NCBI RefSeq assembly: GCF_900112285.1
Contig: NZ_FOKZ01000002.1
Span: 124,001-188,000, forward strand
Source of the DNA: Polaromonas sp. OV174
GTDB taxonomy: Bacteria > Pseudomonadota > Gammaproteobacteria > Burkholderiales > Burkholderiaceae_C
Reading direction: 5' to 3'
DNA length: 64,000 bases
Shown here: positions 1 to 7,699 of the stretch, piece by piece
How the letters are laid out: each line of letters opens with the position of its first letter
Numbering within the stretch: the first letter of the stretch is position 1
Position numbers and translations under genes: made by a program
Notes under the pieces: generated by a model
Seen by the model: only the letters and a program-made list of their open reading frames with translations
What the model was told of the DNA's origin: nothing
Databases searched by the model: none

Positions 1-879
1 GTGCTGACCAGCAAACGCAAACTGGCGCAACTGGTGTACGACCACAAAGTCAGCGGCTGGGACGACCCGCGCATGCCCACCATCGTCGGCCTGCGCCGCC
101 GCGGCTACACGCCCGAAGCACTGCAACTGTTTGCCGAACGCATAGGCGTGACCAAGAGCGACAGCTGGATCGACTACAGCACGCTCGAAGGCTGCCTGCG
201 CGAAACCCTGGACGGCACAGCCCCGCGCGCCATGGCCGTGCTAGACCCCATCAAGCTGGTGCTGACCAATTGGGACGAAGTGATGGGTGCAGGCACGCTA
301 GACGACTGCTCCGCCCCGGTGCACCCGCACCACCCCGATCTGGGCAAGCGCAACTTCAAGATCGGCAAGGAAGTCTGGATTGAACGCACCGACTACGAAG
401 AAACGCCGCCCAAAGGTTTCTTCCGCCTCTTCCCCGGCAACAAGGTGCGCCTGAAATACGGCCACGTCATCGAATGCACAGGCGCCACCAAAGACGCCAG
501 CGGCAATGTCACCGAAGTGCAAGCCACGCTGATCCCCGACACCAAGAGCGGCACGCCCGGTTCGGACAGCGTCAAGGTCAAGGGCGTGATCACCTGGGTC
601 GGCGTGAACGATGCGGTGCAGGCCGAAGTGCGCCTGTACGAGCGCCTGTTTGTGGAAGCGCACCCCGATGCCGGTGGCAAGGACTTTATTGAAAACCTGA
701 ACCCGAACAGCCTGAAGGTACTGAAAGCCGTGGTCGAGCCCTCACTGGCTGCGGCCAAGGCCGACGACAAGTTCCAGTTTGAGCGCCATGGCTACTTTGC
801 GGCGGATCGGGTGGATCATGCGGCGAGGAGGCCGGTGTTTAACTTGGCGGTGGGGTTGAAGGATTCTTGGGGGAAATAA
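1..879 (+). CDS. glnS: Glutaminyl-tRNA synthetase, C-terminal part (5' end outside window)
   Basis: Charges tRNA-Gln with glutamine in the cytoplasm (class I aminoacyl-tRNA synthetase). The reading frame is open from the first base, so the true start lies upstream. The visible 292 residues begin at the class I KMSKS-equivalent loop (SKRKLAQLV) followed by GWDDPRMPTIVGLRRRGY, a hallmark of GlnRS, and continue through the anticodon-binding beta-barrels to the natural stop. The block APRAMAVLDPIKLVL is also typical of GlnRS. The Rossmann nucleotide-binding half is missing only because of the window edge. The stop is followed after one base by the next ATG, but the next gene is clearly unrelated and looks acquired. 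Confidence 0.95.
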   Translation: MLTSKRKLAQLVYDHKVSGWDDPRMPTIVGLRRRGYTPEALQLFAERIGVTKSDSWIDYSTLEGCLRETLDGTAPRAMAVLDPIKLVLTNWDEVMGAGTLDDCSAPVHPHHPDLGKRNFKIGKEVWIERTDYEETPPKGFFRLFPGNKVRLKYGHVIECTGATKDASGNVTEVQATLIPDTKSGTPGSDSVKVKGVITWVGVNDAVQAEVRLYERLFVEAHPDAGGKDFIENLNPNSLKVLKAVVEPSLAAAKADDKFQFERHGYFAADRVDHAARRPVFNLAVGLKDSWGK

Positions 880-880
880 G

Positions 881-2239
881 ATGAATCGACAGGCTACCAG
901 AGATCATTTTTTGGAGTCTGCCGCCGAGTGGATTTGCGATTCCTATTCACTGAGCATTCACTACCTCGCAACTATCGAACAGGGCATCTTCAACATTGTT
1001 GATGCAACCCTGTCTTTCTATCCGCTACCACCAGAAAAAGTCGATAACTTCGCGATCAAAGCTGGCAATCTGCTAGCTGGCCGAGAAATCTTCTCATCTT
1101 TAAAAAAAGATGAAATTCTTCAACGGCTTACCCAAGCGGCAAGCGGCCATCTGGAAGTGCACGATTTGCAACTGTCACTTCAAAGCGGTGCTGAGATGGA
1201 CTACTACTCTGAAATACCGCATCGTGACACTGGATTCTCTGACCTCCATCTGATGGTTACGGGTGCCCACTTGAGACCCGCGTCATTATCGGAGTCAATA
1301 GTCACTGACAATGCACTGCGGCTTGCCACTCCTCCATTCGATGGTATGTCAGACATCTGCTCATGGTTGCAACTTACAGACACCAGAGTGAACGGCCGAG
1401 CGCCTTCAATTACTTTGCGCATTGGGCCGCCGGTCGACATAATTTTCGATGAAACAAAAGTACACAGGAACAAACTTCGATTGACTTTAAGCGCTCATCC
1501 GAAATTTGACACATCAAGACTGGTTCTAGCCACACGAGAATTCCCTGGGAGGGGTATCGAAACGCGCAAGCAGGCTAGTAATTTAATAGTGTGGAAGCAG
1601 GTCAAAAAGGGCCGACGATCCGGAGTTCTAAACTTGGACTTGACCAATGCAAACAGCGTATTGGCCATGTTGATAGTAGGCAGACGCACGGTAAGACGTA
1701 GGTGGTTCGATGACCCCGAAAAAGCAATAAATTCAAGATATGTTGCTACACAGTTATTCGACAAGGATCTCAAACAGCTAAAGCACGCCCTACTTGAGGC
1801 AGTGGATTCGGTTAGGTTTGAACAAGGAGTTGCTTCGCTGCTCTTCCTATTAGGCTTTTCAAGTGCAATTCAGGTCGAAACACAGGCACCGGACATTCTC
1901 GTCACGTCCCCCGGGGGGAAACTCGCTATCGTTGAATGCACTACAAAAATCTCCGATTTTCAGAACAAACTCGGGAAATTAGTTGATAGACGAAACGCAC
2001 TCATGAAGACGCTGGAGACTACTGGACACAACCTTCAGGTCTATGCATTTTTAGCTTGTGGTCTGCCCAAAGCACAAATTGCTGTTGAGGAACGTCAGTT
2101 AACTCAACATCAAGTCACTCTATTCAGCAGGGAAAACATTAGTCTAGCGTTTGACCAATTACGCACCCCAACAAGTCCGGACGAAATGCTCGACCGAGCG
2201 GCTGCGCTATTGTCTGAAAAACGAAATGCAATCGCCTAA
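881..2239 (+). CDS. Uncharacterised 452-aa protein with a PD-(D/E)XK nuclease-like C-terminal segment
   Basis: I do not recognise the family. The C-terminal third has the layout of a restriction-endonuclease fold: a helix (GVASLLFLLGF), a strand, then PDILV, about 12 residues, and AIVECTTK. This resembles a PD...ExK core in which the usual lysine position is occupied by threonine (E-C-T), so catalysis is uncertain. The N-terminal 300 residues show no motif I can name. Base composition is visibly more AT-rich than glnS upstream, which suggests acquisition. It starts one base after the glnS stop with no strong ribosome-binding site. It heads the accessory locus that also holds an Mrr enzyme, so a defence role is possible but only inferred. 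Confidence 0.6.
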   Translation: MNRQATRDHFLESAAEWICDSYSLSIHYLATIEQGIFNIVDATLSFYPLPPEKVDNFAIKAGNLLAGREIFSSLKKDEILQRLTQAASGHLEVHDLQLSLQSGAEMDYYSEIPHRDTGFSDLHLMVTGAHLRPASLSESIVTDNALRLATPPFDGMSDICSWLQLTDTRVNGRAPSITLRIGPPVDIIFDETKVHRNKLRLTLSAHPKFDTSRLVLATREFPGRGIETRKQASNLIVWKQVKKGRRSGVLNLDLTNANSVLAMLIVGRRTVRRRWFDDPEKAINSRYVATQLFDKDLKQLKHALLEAVDSVRFEQGVASLLFLLGFSSAIQVETQAPDILVTSPGGKLAIVECTTKISDFQNKLGKLVDRRNALMKTLETTGHNLQVYAFLACGLPKAQIAVEERQLTQHQVTLFSRENISLAFDQLRTPTSPDEMLDRAAALLSEKRNAIA

Positions 2240-2311
2240 ACAATTAAAGCGCCATTTCAACTTTTCCCGAGTAAGTGAATCGGGTCTCATTTTTTCTGAG
2301 TAAGGTGAATT

Positions 2312-2329
2312 AGGGTCAAACTCCAATTA
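2312..2329 (+). repeat. Cassette-boundary motif, copy 1 (degenerate)
   Basis: AGGGTCAAACTCCAATTA is a diverged copy of the 18-bp GGGGTCAGATTCCAATTA motif. It lies just upstream of the first SRAP remnant. All five copies in the window have the same orientation. Confidence 0.55.
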
Positions 2330-2370
2330 CTCACTGGCGCCGATCAACTCAGGTACTTCTTCAACGGCTA

Positions 2371-2466
2371 GGCCCGCATGAACTCCCCGGCCTTCTCCGA
2401 GCAGGCGCTCAGCCAGGCCGTCGTACACGCCCATTTTCAGGATCGCCAGCATTCGCGTTTTATTGC
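2371..2466 (-). pseudogene. SRAP gene remnant A (C-terminal fragment)
   Basis: This stretch aligns by eye with the 3' end of the intact SRAP gene at 7700-8425, with shared blocks such as GCCCGCATGAACTCC and GGATCGCCAGCAT. It is short, carries several substitutions and small indels, and has no start. It is the most diverged of three SRAP remnants. Together with the following ~900 bp it forms one unit of a tandem duplication whose second unit starts near 3194. Confidence 0.65.
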
Positions 2467-2673
2467 CGGGCTACCAACACAATAGGCTGCAGAGCCCATA
2501 AACAAAAATCTCCGTCCTCAGGAGTGAAACCAAATCCCGCGCGCCCTGCGTAAAGGAAGGCCAGCCTCAAAGCACAACTGGCTACCCTTCTTTGCACGAA
2601 CTGCCCGCGCGGTATACATACAAGACACATGGGCCACGCACCATGGAGGCTCATGAACACAAGGAGCCACATC

Positions 2674-3120
2674 ATGACAACCATGAAGTCCACCACCATC
2701 GCTTGTGCGATTGCCGTAGCCGGCATGGGGTTCAGTTCGCTCTCGTTTGCACAGCACAACGATTGGCGCACCCCATCCCAGGCGCGGCCGCCGGTTCAGC
2801 AGTACGGGCCTCAATATGGGCCACAACCCAGCCACCCCTCCCATGTGCGCCCTGTTGAAAGCCGCCCTGCAAACCGTTATGACCACGGCGACATGCGTAG
2901 AAACGATCGCGGTTTCTACTACAACGCACGCGGCCCGGAATTCAGGCGCGGCGGCTATATTCCGCGCGATTACCGCAACCGCCAGTACGTGGTGAACAAC
3001 TACCGTGCCTACCACCTGAGCCCGCCCCCGCGCGGCCAGCAATGGGTGCAGGTGGGCAGCGACTATGTGCTGATCGCCATCGCCACGGGTCTGATCGCCA
3101 ACATCGTTCTCAATCACTGA
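2674..3120 (+). CDS. RcnB-like small periplasmic protein (copy 1)
   Basis: The 148-residue product has a Sec signal peptide (IACAIAVAGMGFSSLSFAQ) and a hydrophilic Arg/Tyr/Pro-rich body. It ends in the RcnB-family pattern: RRGGYIPRDYR, a YHLSPPPRGQQWVQVGSDYVL block and a hydrophobic C-terminal segment (IAIATGLIANIVL). E. coli RcnB affects nickel/cobalt homeostasis, but many family members have no assigned role, so metal homeostasis is only a family-level suggestion. The ATG at 2674 was chosen because AAGGAG lies 7 nt upstream and it places the signal peptide at the N-terminus. A near-identical-length paralog follows at 3644. Confidence 0.8.
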   Translation: MTTMKSTTIACAIAVAGMGFSSLSFAQHNDWRTPSQARPPVQQYGPQYGPQPSHPSHVRPVESRPANRYDHGDMRRNDRGFYYNARGPEFRRGGYIPRDYRNRQYVVNNYRAYHLSPPPRGQQWVQVGSDYVLIAIATGLIANIVLNH

Positions 3121-3138
3121 AACGGCGGCCTACAGGGG

Positions 3139-3172
3139 AGCCCGGGCGAGCCATGAGCGCGCCCGGGTTTTC
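3139..3172 (+). terminator. Intrinsic terminator after RcnB-like copy 1
   Basis: CCCGGGCG pairs with CGCCCGGG across an 11-nt loop and is followed by TTTTC. It lies about 20 bp after the stop of the first RcnB-like gene. The corresponding site after copy 2 is degraded. Confidence 0.65.
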
Positions 3173-3193
3173 ACTGAAACCAATGGGAGAACT

Positions 3194-3211
3194 GGGGTCA
3201 GACTCCAACTA
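3194..3211 (+). repeat. Cassette-boundary motif, copy 2
   Basis: GGGGTCAGACTCCAACTA is followed by CTCGATCAACCAAGTTGCTTTT, the same flank that follows the copy at 7579. It precedes SRAP remnant B. Confidence 0.65.
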
Positions 3212-3325
3212 AACCTCGATCAACCAAGTTGCTTTTGAGGTGCCGCAATGACCTGGGCTGTATTGACGATAACGCAGCAGTTCACGCGATCCCCGGCGGC
3301 CGCCCAAGCGCTGATCAGCGGCCTT

Positions 3326-3442
3326 TCTCAACCGGATTAGCCGTCAGCCAGTTGGCCGGATAGGCCCGCATGAACTCCCTGACCTTCACCGAGCAGGCGC
3401 CCTCGTTCAGGATCGCCAGCATGCGTTTTTCGTTGCCGGACT
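3326..3442 (-). pseudogene. SRAP gene remnant B (C-terminal fragment)
   Basis: Closely matches the last ~115 bp of the intact SRAP gene (blocks TCAACCGGATTAGCCGTCAG and GATCGCCAGCATGCG), then switches abruptly to sequence shared with the region after remnant A. Preceded by the boundary motif and the same 30-bp spacer as the intact gene. No coding potential remains. Confidence 0.7.
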
Positions 3443-3643
3443 ATTGGAACAACAAGCCCCAGAGCCCATCAACAAAAATCGCCGTCATCAGGAAGCAAAG
3501 CCAAATCCCGCGCGCCCCGCCTAAAGGCAGGCAAATCTCAAGGCACAACTGGCTACCCTTCTTGCACAAACGGCCCGCACCATACACATACGAGACACAT
3601 GCGCCACGCAGCATGAAGGTTCATAAATACAAGGAGCCATGTC

Positions 3644-4090
3644 ATGAAAACCAGAAAATCCACCATCGTTTGTGCGATTGCCATTGCCAGCATGGGGCTC
3701 AGTTCGCTCTCGTTTGCCCAGGGCAACAATGGGCGCGACGCGCCTCACCAGGGGCGGCCGCAGATGCAGCAGCACGGCCCGCAGCTTGGCGCACCACCCA
3801 ACCAGCACCGCAATGCTCGCCCCATGGACAACCGCGACGCAGACCGTTTTGACCACAGCGACATGCGTCGAAACGATCGCGGTCACTACTACAACGCACA
3901 AGGCCCGGAATTCAGGCGTGGCGGCTATATTCCGCGCGATTTTCGCAACAGCCAGTACTACGTGAACGACTACCGTGCCCACCACTTGAGCCCGCCGCCG
4001 CGCGGCCAGCAATGGGTACAGGTGGGCAGCGACTATGTGCTGATCGCCATCGCCACGGGCTTGATCGCCAACATCATTCTCAATCACTAA
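3644..4090 (+). CDS. RcnB-like small periplasmic protein (copy 2)
   Basis: A 148-residue paralog of the gene at 2674. It has the same signal peptide architecture (cleavage near LSFAQ), the same C-terminal YIPRDFR...HHLSPPPRGQQWVQVGSDYVL block and terminal hydrophobic stretch. The middle region differs (more Gln/Asn/His). The two genes share their upstream 150 bp as well, so they arose by tandem duplication of a ~900-bp unit that includes an SRAP remnant. AAGGAG lies 9 nt before the ATG. Likely exported to the periplasm. Function is not established beyond family resemblance to RcnB. Confidence 0.8.
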   Translation: MKTRKSTIVCAIAIASMGLSSLSFAQGNNGRDAPHQGRPQMQQHGPQLGAPPNQHRNARPMDNRDADRFDHSDMRRNDRGHYYNAQGPEFRRGGYIPRDFRNSQYYVNDYRAHHLSPPPRGQQWVQVGSDYVLIAIATGLIANIILNH

Positions 4091-4200
4091 AACGGCGACA
4101 TACCAGGGGCTCCGGGCGAGCTGAAGACGCTTGGGCTTTCGCGGGAACCAATGCCTCACACGCTGCTCCATCTACCCCTATTCACTGACGGAAACAAAGC

Positions 4201-4689
4201 ATGCTGCATGCCCTCAAGGAGCTTTTTGAAAGCCTGCTGGCCCCGGCCGGCAGCCAGTCGCCACAGGAGTGCGAGCAAACGCTGCAACTGGCCACGGCGG
4301 TGCTGCTGACGGAGGTGATGCGGGTGGACGGCAACTCGGACGCCGCGCAGCAAGCCGCCATCACGGCGGCGCTGCGCGAGCGGTTCACCCTGCCCGAAGA
4401 CGCGCTGGAGCAATTGGTGGAGCGGGCCCGGCAGGCGGCCAAAACGGCCAACGACTACTACCAGTTCACCAGCAGCATGAACGAGCAGTTCACGCAGGCG
4501 CAGAAGATAGCGGTGGTGGAAGCCATGTGGCGGGTGGCTTACGCCGACGCCCATCTTGACGAGAACGAAATCAGCCTGATCGGCAAAATTGCCAACCTGC
4601 TCTACGTGACTCAGGGCGAATACATAGCCGCCAAGATGCGGGCCAAGGAAGCGGCGCAGCTTGAAAAAGGCGTGCCGTTTTCAAGCTGA
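4201..4689 (+). CDS. TerB-like family protein
   Basis: A 162-residue all-helical protein resembling the TerB/tellurite-resistance fold. It has two repeats of a helical unit with an acidic MRVDGNSD-type loop (residues ~40-47) and a second YADAHLDENE loop (~residues 115-124), as in metal-binding TerB domains. TerB family members often act as stress-associated scaffolds. No other ter genes are nearby, so tellurite resistance should not be assumed. It is soluble, with no signal peptide. It lies between the second RcnB-like gene and the third SRAP remnant, possibly as cargo of the same segment. Confidence 0.75.
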   Translation: MLHALKELFESLLAPAGSQSPQECEQTLQLATAVLLTEVMRVDGNSDAAQQAAITAALRERFTLPEDALEQLVERARQAAKTANDYYQFTSSMNEQFTQAQKIAVVEAMWRVAYADAHLDENEISLIGKIANLLYVTQGEYIAAKMRAKEAAQLEKGVPFSS

Positions 4690-4745
4690 TCGAACCTCAG
4701 CAGCTCATATCGCCCTGAGGAACGAAATCTCAAGCCAAATCGGCC

Positions 4746-4796
4746 TCTAGCCCAATACTGATTAGCGCTACCAGCTATTAAAATGATAGCTTCTTT
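4746..4796. repeat. Dispersed Comamonadaceae-type intergenic repeat, copy 1
   Basis: CTAGCCCAATACTGATTAGCG followed by CAGCTATTAAAATGATAGCTT. Degenerate member of the family also seen at 9788, 11259, 12330, 13055, 15371, 16099 and 24846. Confidence 0.5.
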
Positions 4797-4861
4797 CGGG
4801 ACTAGCCACCAATGGAACCGCGATCAAGCCAGCTGCTTTTTGAGCAACCCGAATCGCCTAT

Positions 4862-5290
4862 TGGCGGCCGTTCTCAACCGGATTAGCCGTCAGCCAATTC
4901 GCCGGATAGGCCCGCATGAACTCTTTGGCCTTCTCCGGGCGGGCGTTCAGCCAGGCGTCGTAAGCGCCCTCGTTCAAGATCGCCAGCATGCGTTTTTCGT
5001 TGCCGGGCTGCTGGTAGCGGCTCATTAGCGCGTGGCTGTTGGCATTCACCGTGAGCAGGGCGTAACTGATGATGACTTCGCCGTCGACCCCGGTCCAGCT
5101 TTCCCACAGGCCGGCCACGCCCAGGGGCACGCCGTCGACCCGGGCAATACGGGTGGGCACGGCCTTGCGGCTGCGCCAGTCGTCTTCCATAAAGGCTTGC
5201 ATGGGCACAATGCAGCGCTGGCCGGCCAGCCAGGCATCGCGAAAGTTGCTGGAGGTGGTGACGGTTTCCGAGCGGGCATTGACCAGTTTG
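4862..5290 (-). pseudogene. SRAP gene remnant C (5'-truncated, about 140 codons)
   Basis: Nearly identical to the C-terminal 60% of the intact SRAP protein at 7700-8425 (shared NARSETV, AGQRCIVPMQAFMEDDW, RYQQPGNEKRMLAIL). It is cut after the TTGACCAG junction and continues into the boundary motif at 5299 instead of the N-terminal domain. The frame is still open, so truncation appears recent. Without the N-terminal active-site residue it cannot form a normal SRAP active site. Confidence 0.8.
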
Positions 5291-5298
5291 GGGGTATC

Positions 5299-5316
5299 GG
5301 GATCAGATTCCAATTA
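5299..5316 (+). repeat. Cassette-boundary motif, copy 3
   Basis: GGGATCAGATTCCAATTA sits about 10 bp past the truncation point of SRAP remnant C and left of the membrane-protein cargo. Confidence 0.65.
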
Positions 5317-5359
5317 ACACCCCAACAAAGCCAAGCTGAAGCGTCCAGTCCGTATCCAC

Positions 5360-6490
5360 TTATTTATTACGATTGGAACAACGAGACGCGTTCACCCTGA
5401 CGCTCTGAGCAGTTTTCCTATTCACGATTTGCACATCTTTACCCGGTATCGTTAACCTGAGCCTATTCAGATCACTGTCAATTGATTTCTGTTCAACACC
5501 GATTTCGATCAACCAACGCTCTCCAACGTTTGACAGCACTACAGCCACGACCTCATTCCAGTCGTCCGACGCACAGCTCACCACCTTTGTAGCGCCAGCG
5601 CTCTTCATCGCGCTACCGATGAGCTCACAAGTTTTATTGGGCACATAAAGATTCTGCGGATGATCACCACGTACGCCTACGTGCGTCGCTATCAACGCAG
5701 GGAAAAAAGATGGTTGAACGAAGATCAATGGCAGAAGAATGTATGCAATGAACATACAAAACAGCGCAATCATGGCTGTGGCAAGCGCGGGAAGCCTTGT
5801 AGCCATTGCAGCATTTGCCATGATCGCGAGAACCCATAATCCCAACAGAATCACGAACCCGCTGAGCCATGAGAGGTCGAACAAAGGAAGTAAAGGACTG
5901 AGTGCCAGAAAAGGAGCTAGTCCAAACACTCCGACGCTGACTGCGGTTCCGAGTCTAGCCCTTAAAGGCTTTTTATCCTTCTTATTACAAAGGACAGCCA
6001 CAAATGAACTGCCGCCTGTAATCAATAGCAACGGCGCAAGAATTATAAAAAATAAAGAGCTAGGTTTGCAATTGAGATAATCACTGAGAAGAATCCAAGA
6101 AAATAGTACGCCTACCCCACCGAGTTGCAGGAGGGTCAATGTAAGGTCGGTAAAGACTTTGCTGGGCTCAGCAGCAACACCCCTGTCGCCAGACACATAC
6201 TCCCGATAAATGATGGCTGGCCCTGCAAAACCTAGCGCGGCAAAAACAAGCACACCTATTGCGCAAGCCAGTGTGGCCACACCCAAGCTAACTACTACGG
6301 AAAACTCTGACGGGAAATGTTCAATAGACCGGAAATATAAGAAAAGAAGAACGACGCCCAAAAAGGTTCCTATCGCTGTCAAGCTCAGCCATGGAATTTC
6401 GCGAAATGACTCAAATACGCGAGCGATCCAATGCGGCCACAACGATTTAACGGGTCGCACGACGATTTTCTTGCCATAGATTTTTGGCAT
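5360..6490 (-). CDS. Uncharacterised multi-pass membrane protein with a C-terminal soluble domain
   Basis: The 376-residue product has a basic N-terminus (KKIVVRPVKSLWPHW) and about eight hydrophobic segments between residues ~35 and 280. These include WLSLTAIGTFLGVVLLFLYF and ALATAMIALFCMFIAYILLP. A ~95-residue soluble tail follows, containing NKTCELIGSAMKSAGATKVV and VLSNVGERWLIEIGV. I do not recognise the family. Composition is AT-richer than the backbone. The gene is bounded by same-orientation boundary motifs at 5299 and 6555 and lies next to mrr, in the same orientation as the SRAP gene. A defence or stress role would be speculation. The ATG follows a GGGGAG ribosome-binding site at short spacing. 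Confidence 0.65.
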   Translation of the reverse strand: MPKIYGKKIVVRPVKSLWPHWIARVFESFREIPWLSLTAIGTFLGVVLLFLYFRSIEHFPSEFSVVVSLGVATLACAIGVLVFAALGFAGPAIIYREYVSGDRGVAAEPSKVFTDLTLTLLQLGGVGVLFSWILLSDYLNCKPSSLFFIILAPLLLITGGSSFVAVLCNKKDKKPLRARLGTAVSVGVFGLAPFLALSPLLPLFDLSWLSGFVILLGLWVLAIMANAAMATRLPALATAMIALFCMFIAYILLPLIFVQPSFFPALIATHVGVRGDHPQNLYVPNKTCELIGSAMKSAGATKVVSCASDDWNEVVAVVLSNVGERWLIEIGVEQKSIDSDLNRLRLTIPGKDVQIVNRKTAQSVRVNASRCSNRNK

Positions 6491-6554
6491 CTCCCCTCCC
6501 TGTTTGTTCCTCAGTCCATTCTAGGAATCTTTGAACGGTAATCGAGGGGGAATT

Positions 6555-6570
6555 GGGGTCAGATTCCAAT
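6555..6570 (+). repeat. Cassette-boundary motif, copy 4
   Basis: GGGGTCAGATTCCAAT lies between the membrane-protein gene and mrr. The last two bases of the 18-mer diverge. Confidence 0.65.
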
Positions 6571-6588
6571 GAGCCCAATGGGGTTTGC

Positions 6589-7494
6589 TTATTCAAAAAA
6601 TTCCTCATCAATCTTCTTGATGTGAATAGTCTCTTCCACCCTGCACCCAATATCAAAACGGATCATCAGCCGGGTAAGTTGATGGCCATCGATCAACACA
6701 ATGCGCTTGCTAAGCAGGTCAGCTGTCTCTTTGGCCGCTGGCGAAAAAGAAGACGTGGTGACGAAGAGACCTTTGCTAGCCTTGAATCGGTCAAGAGAAC
6801 CGAAAAAATCACGTATTTCACCAGACGACACTTTACTGTCGGTGTAGCGCTTGGCCTGCACGTAGATGCGGTCAAGGCCCAGTGCGTCCTGGTCGATCAC
6901 GCCGTCCACGCCTCCGTCACCGCTTTTGCCTAAAGCCTTGCCCGCTTCAATGGCTGAGCCGCCGTAGCCCATCGCGATCAGCAGCTGCACCACCAGTCGC
7001 TCAAAAAAGTCGGGCGGCGCAGCAAGGATTTTCGACAGCAATTCCGAACTCAACGAATCGTGCAGTTCACCATATGCAGAGCGAATGATTTCGTCGGGCG
7101 TCAAGTCTTTCAGATTGACGATTTCGGGTTGGGGTGTGGCGGACGACTGGCCGTTGGCTTCCCTGAACTCTTTGAACTCGGGGAAGGACTCAAGAAACTT
7201 GATGTTGATGATGGGCGGAGGGGAAGCCAATACGGTCTTGCCGCGTGTGCTGATCTCGAAATGCCCTCGTTTAGTTAGCGTAATCAATCCCGCTTTGCCA
7301 AGATAGCTCTTGGCCCAGTTAACGCGGTTGGCAAACGTGGTTTGCTTGCCCGAGGGCAGTAATTCAGAAAGCTCTTCTTCGGACAGCGCCAGTTGCTTGC
7401 CCAGGTGCGTCACCACGTCGGAAATTTTCACCTCACCAGCAGCCGAGGCCTTGAGGACGGGAAGCATCAGTGTTTGGAAATCTGGAATAGCCAT
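6589..7494 (-). CDS. mrr: Mrr-type (type IV-like) restriction endonuclease
   Basis: The 301-residue product has the two-domain Mrr layout. The N-terminal winged-helix domain (residues ~5-95: MAIPDFQTLMLPVLKA, the junction NRVNWAKSYLGKAGL, RGHFEISTRG) is followed by a linker. A PD-(D/E)XK catalytic domain occupies residues ~155-280. Its core is visible as MGYGGSAIEAG, GDGGVDGVID and IYVQAKRY (the Q-x-K variant of the motif). It then has FVTTSSFS and IVLIDGHQLTRLMI. E. coli Mrr cuts DNA containing certain methylated bases and does not need a partner methylase. None is present here, which fits. It lies between boundary motifs at 6555 and 7579 as a single-gene segment. Confidence 0.9.
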   Translation of the reverse strand: MAIPDFQTLMLPVLKASAAGEVKISDVVTHLGKQLALSEEELSELLPSGKQTTFANRVNWAKSYLGKAGLITLTKRGHFEISTRGKTVLASPPPIINIKFLESFPEFKEFREANGQSSATPQPEIVNLKDLTPDEIIRSAYGELHDSLSSELLSKILAAPPDFFERLVVQLLIAMGYGGSAIEAGKALGKSGDGGVDGVIDQDALGLDRIYVQAKRYTDSKVSSGEIRDFFGSLDRFKASKGLFVTTSSFSPAAKETADLLSKRIVLIDGHQLTRLMIRFDIGCRVEETIHIKKIDEEFFE

Positions 7495-7578
7495 AACTGG
7501 TTTTTGTGTGAGCCTACAAATGGGTGTTCGCAGGATTGTTTAATAAGTGGGATGCAGGCAAGCATAAACGGGGAGTTC

Positions 7579-7596
7579 GGGGTCAGATTCCAATTA
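7579..7596 (+). repeat. Cassette-boundary motif, copy 5 (closest to consensus)
   Basis: GGGGTCAGATTCCAATTA is followed by ATCTCGATCAACCAAGTTGC and then, after ~85 bp, the 3' end of the intact SRAP gene. The same flank is seen at the copy at 3194. Confidence 0.7.
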
Positions 7597-7699
7597 AATC
7601 TCGATCAACCAAGTTGCTTTTTGAGGTGACAAAACTACCCGCGCAGCATGGGCGATAACCTAGCGGGTCACGTGACCCCCCGCTGGCAGCCTCAAGCGC

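Noticed and set aside
4201..4689. Tellurite resistance operon
   Set aside because: Only a TerB-like gene is present. No terC, terD or terE neighbours exist, so resistance should not be claimed.
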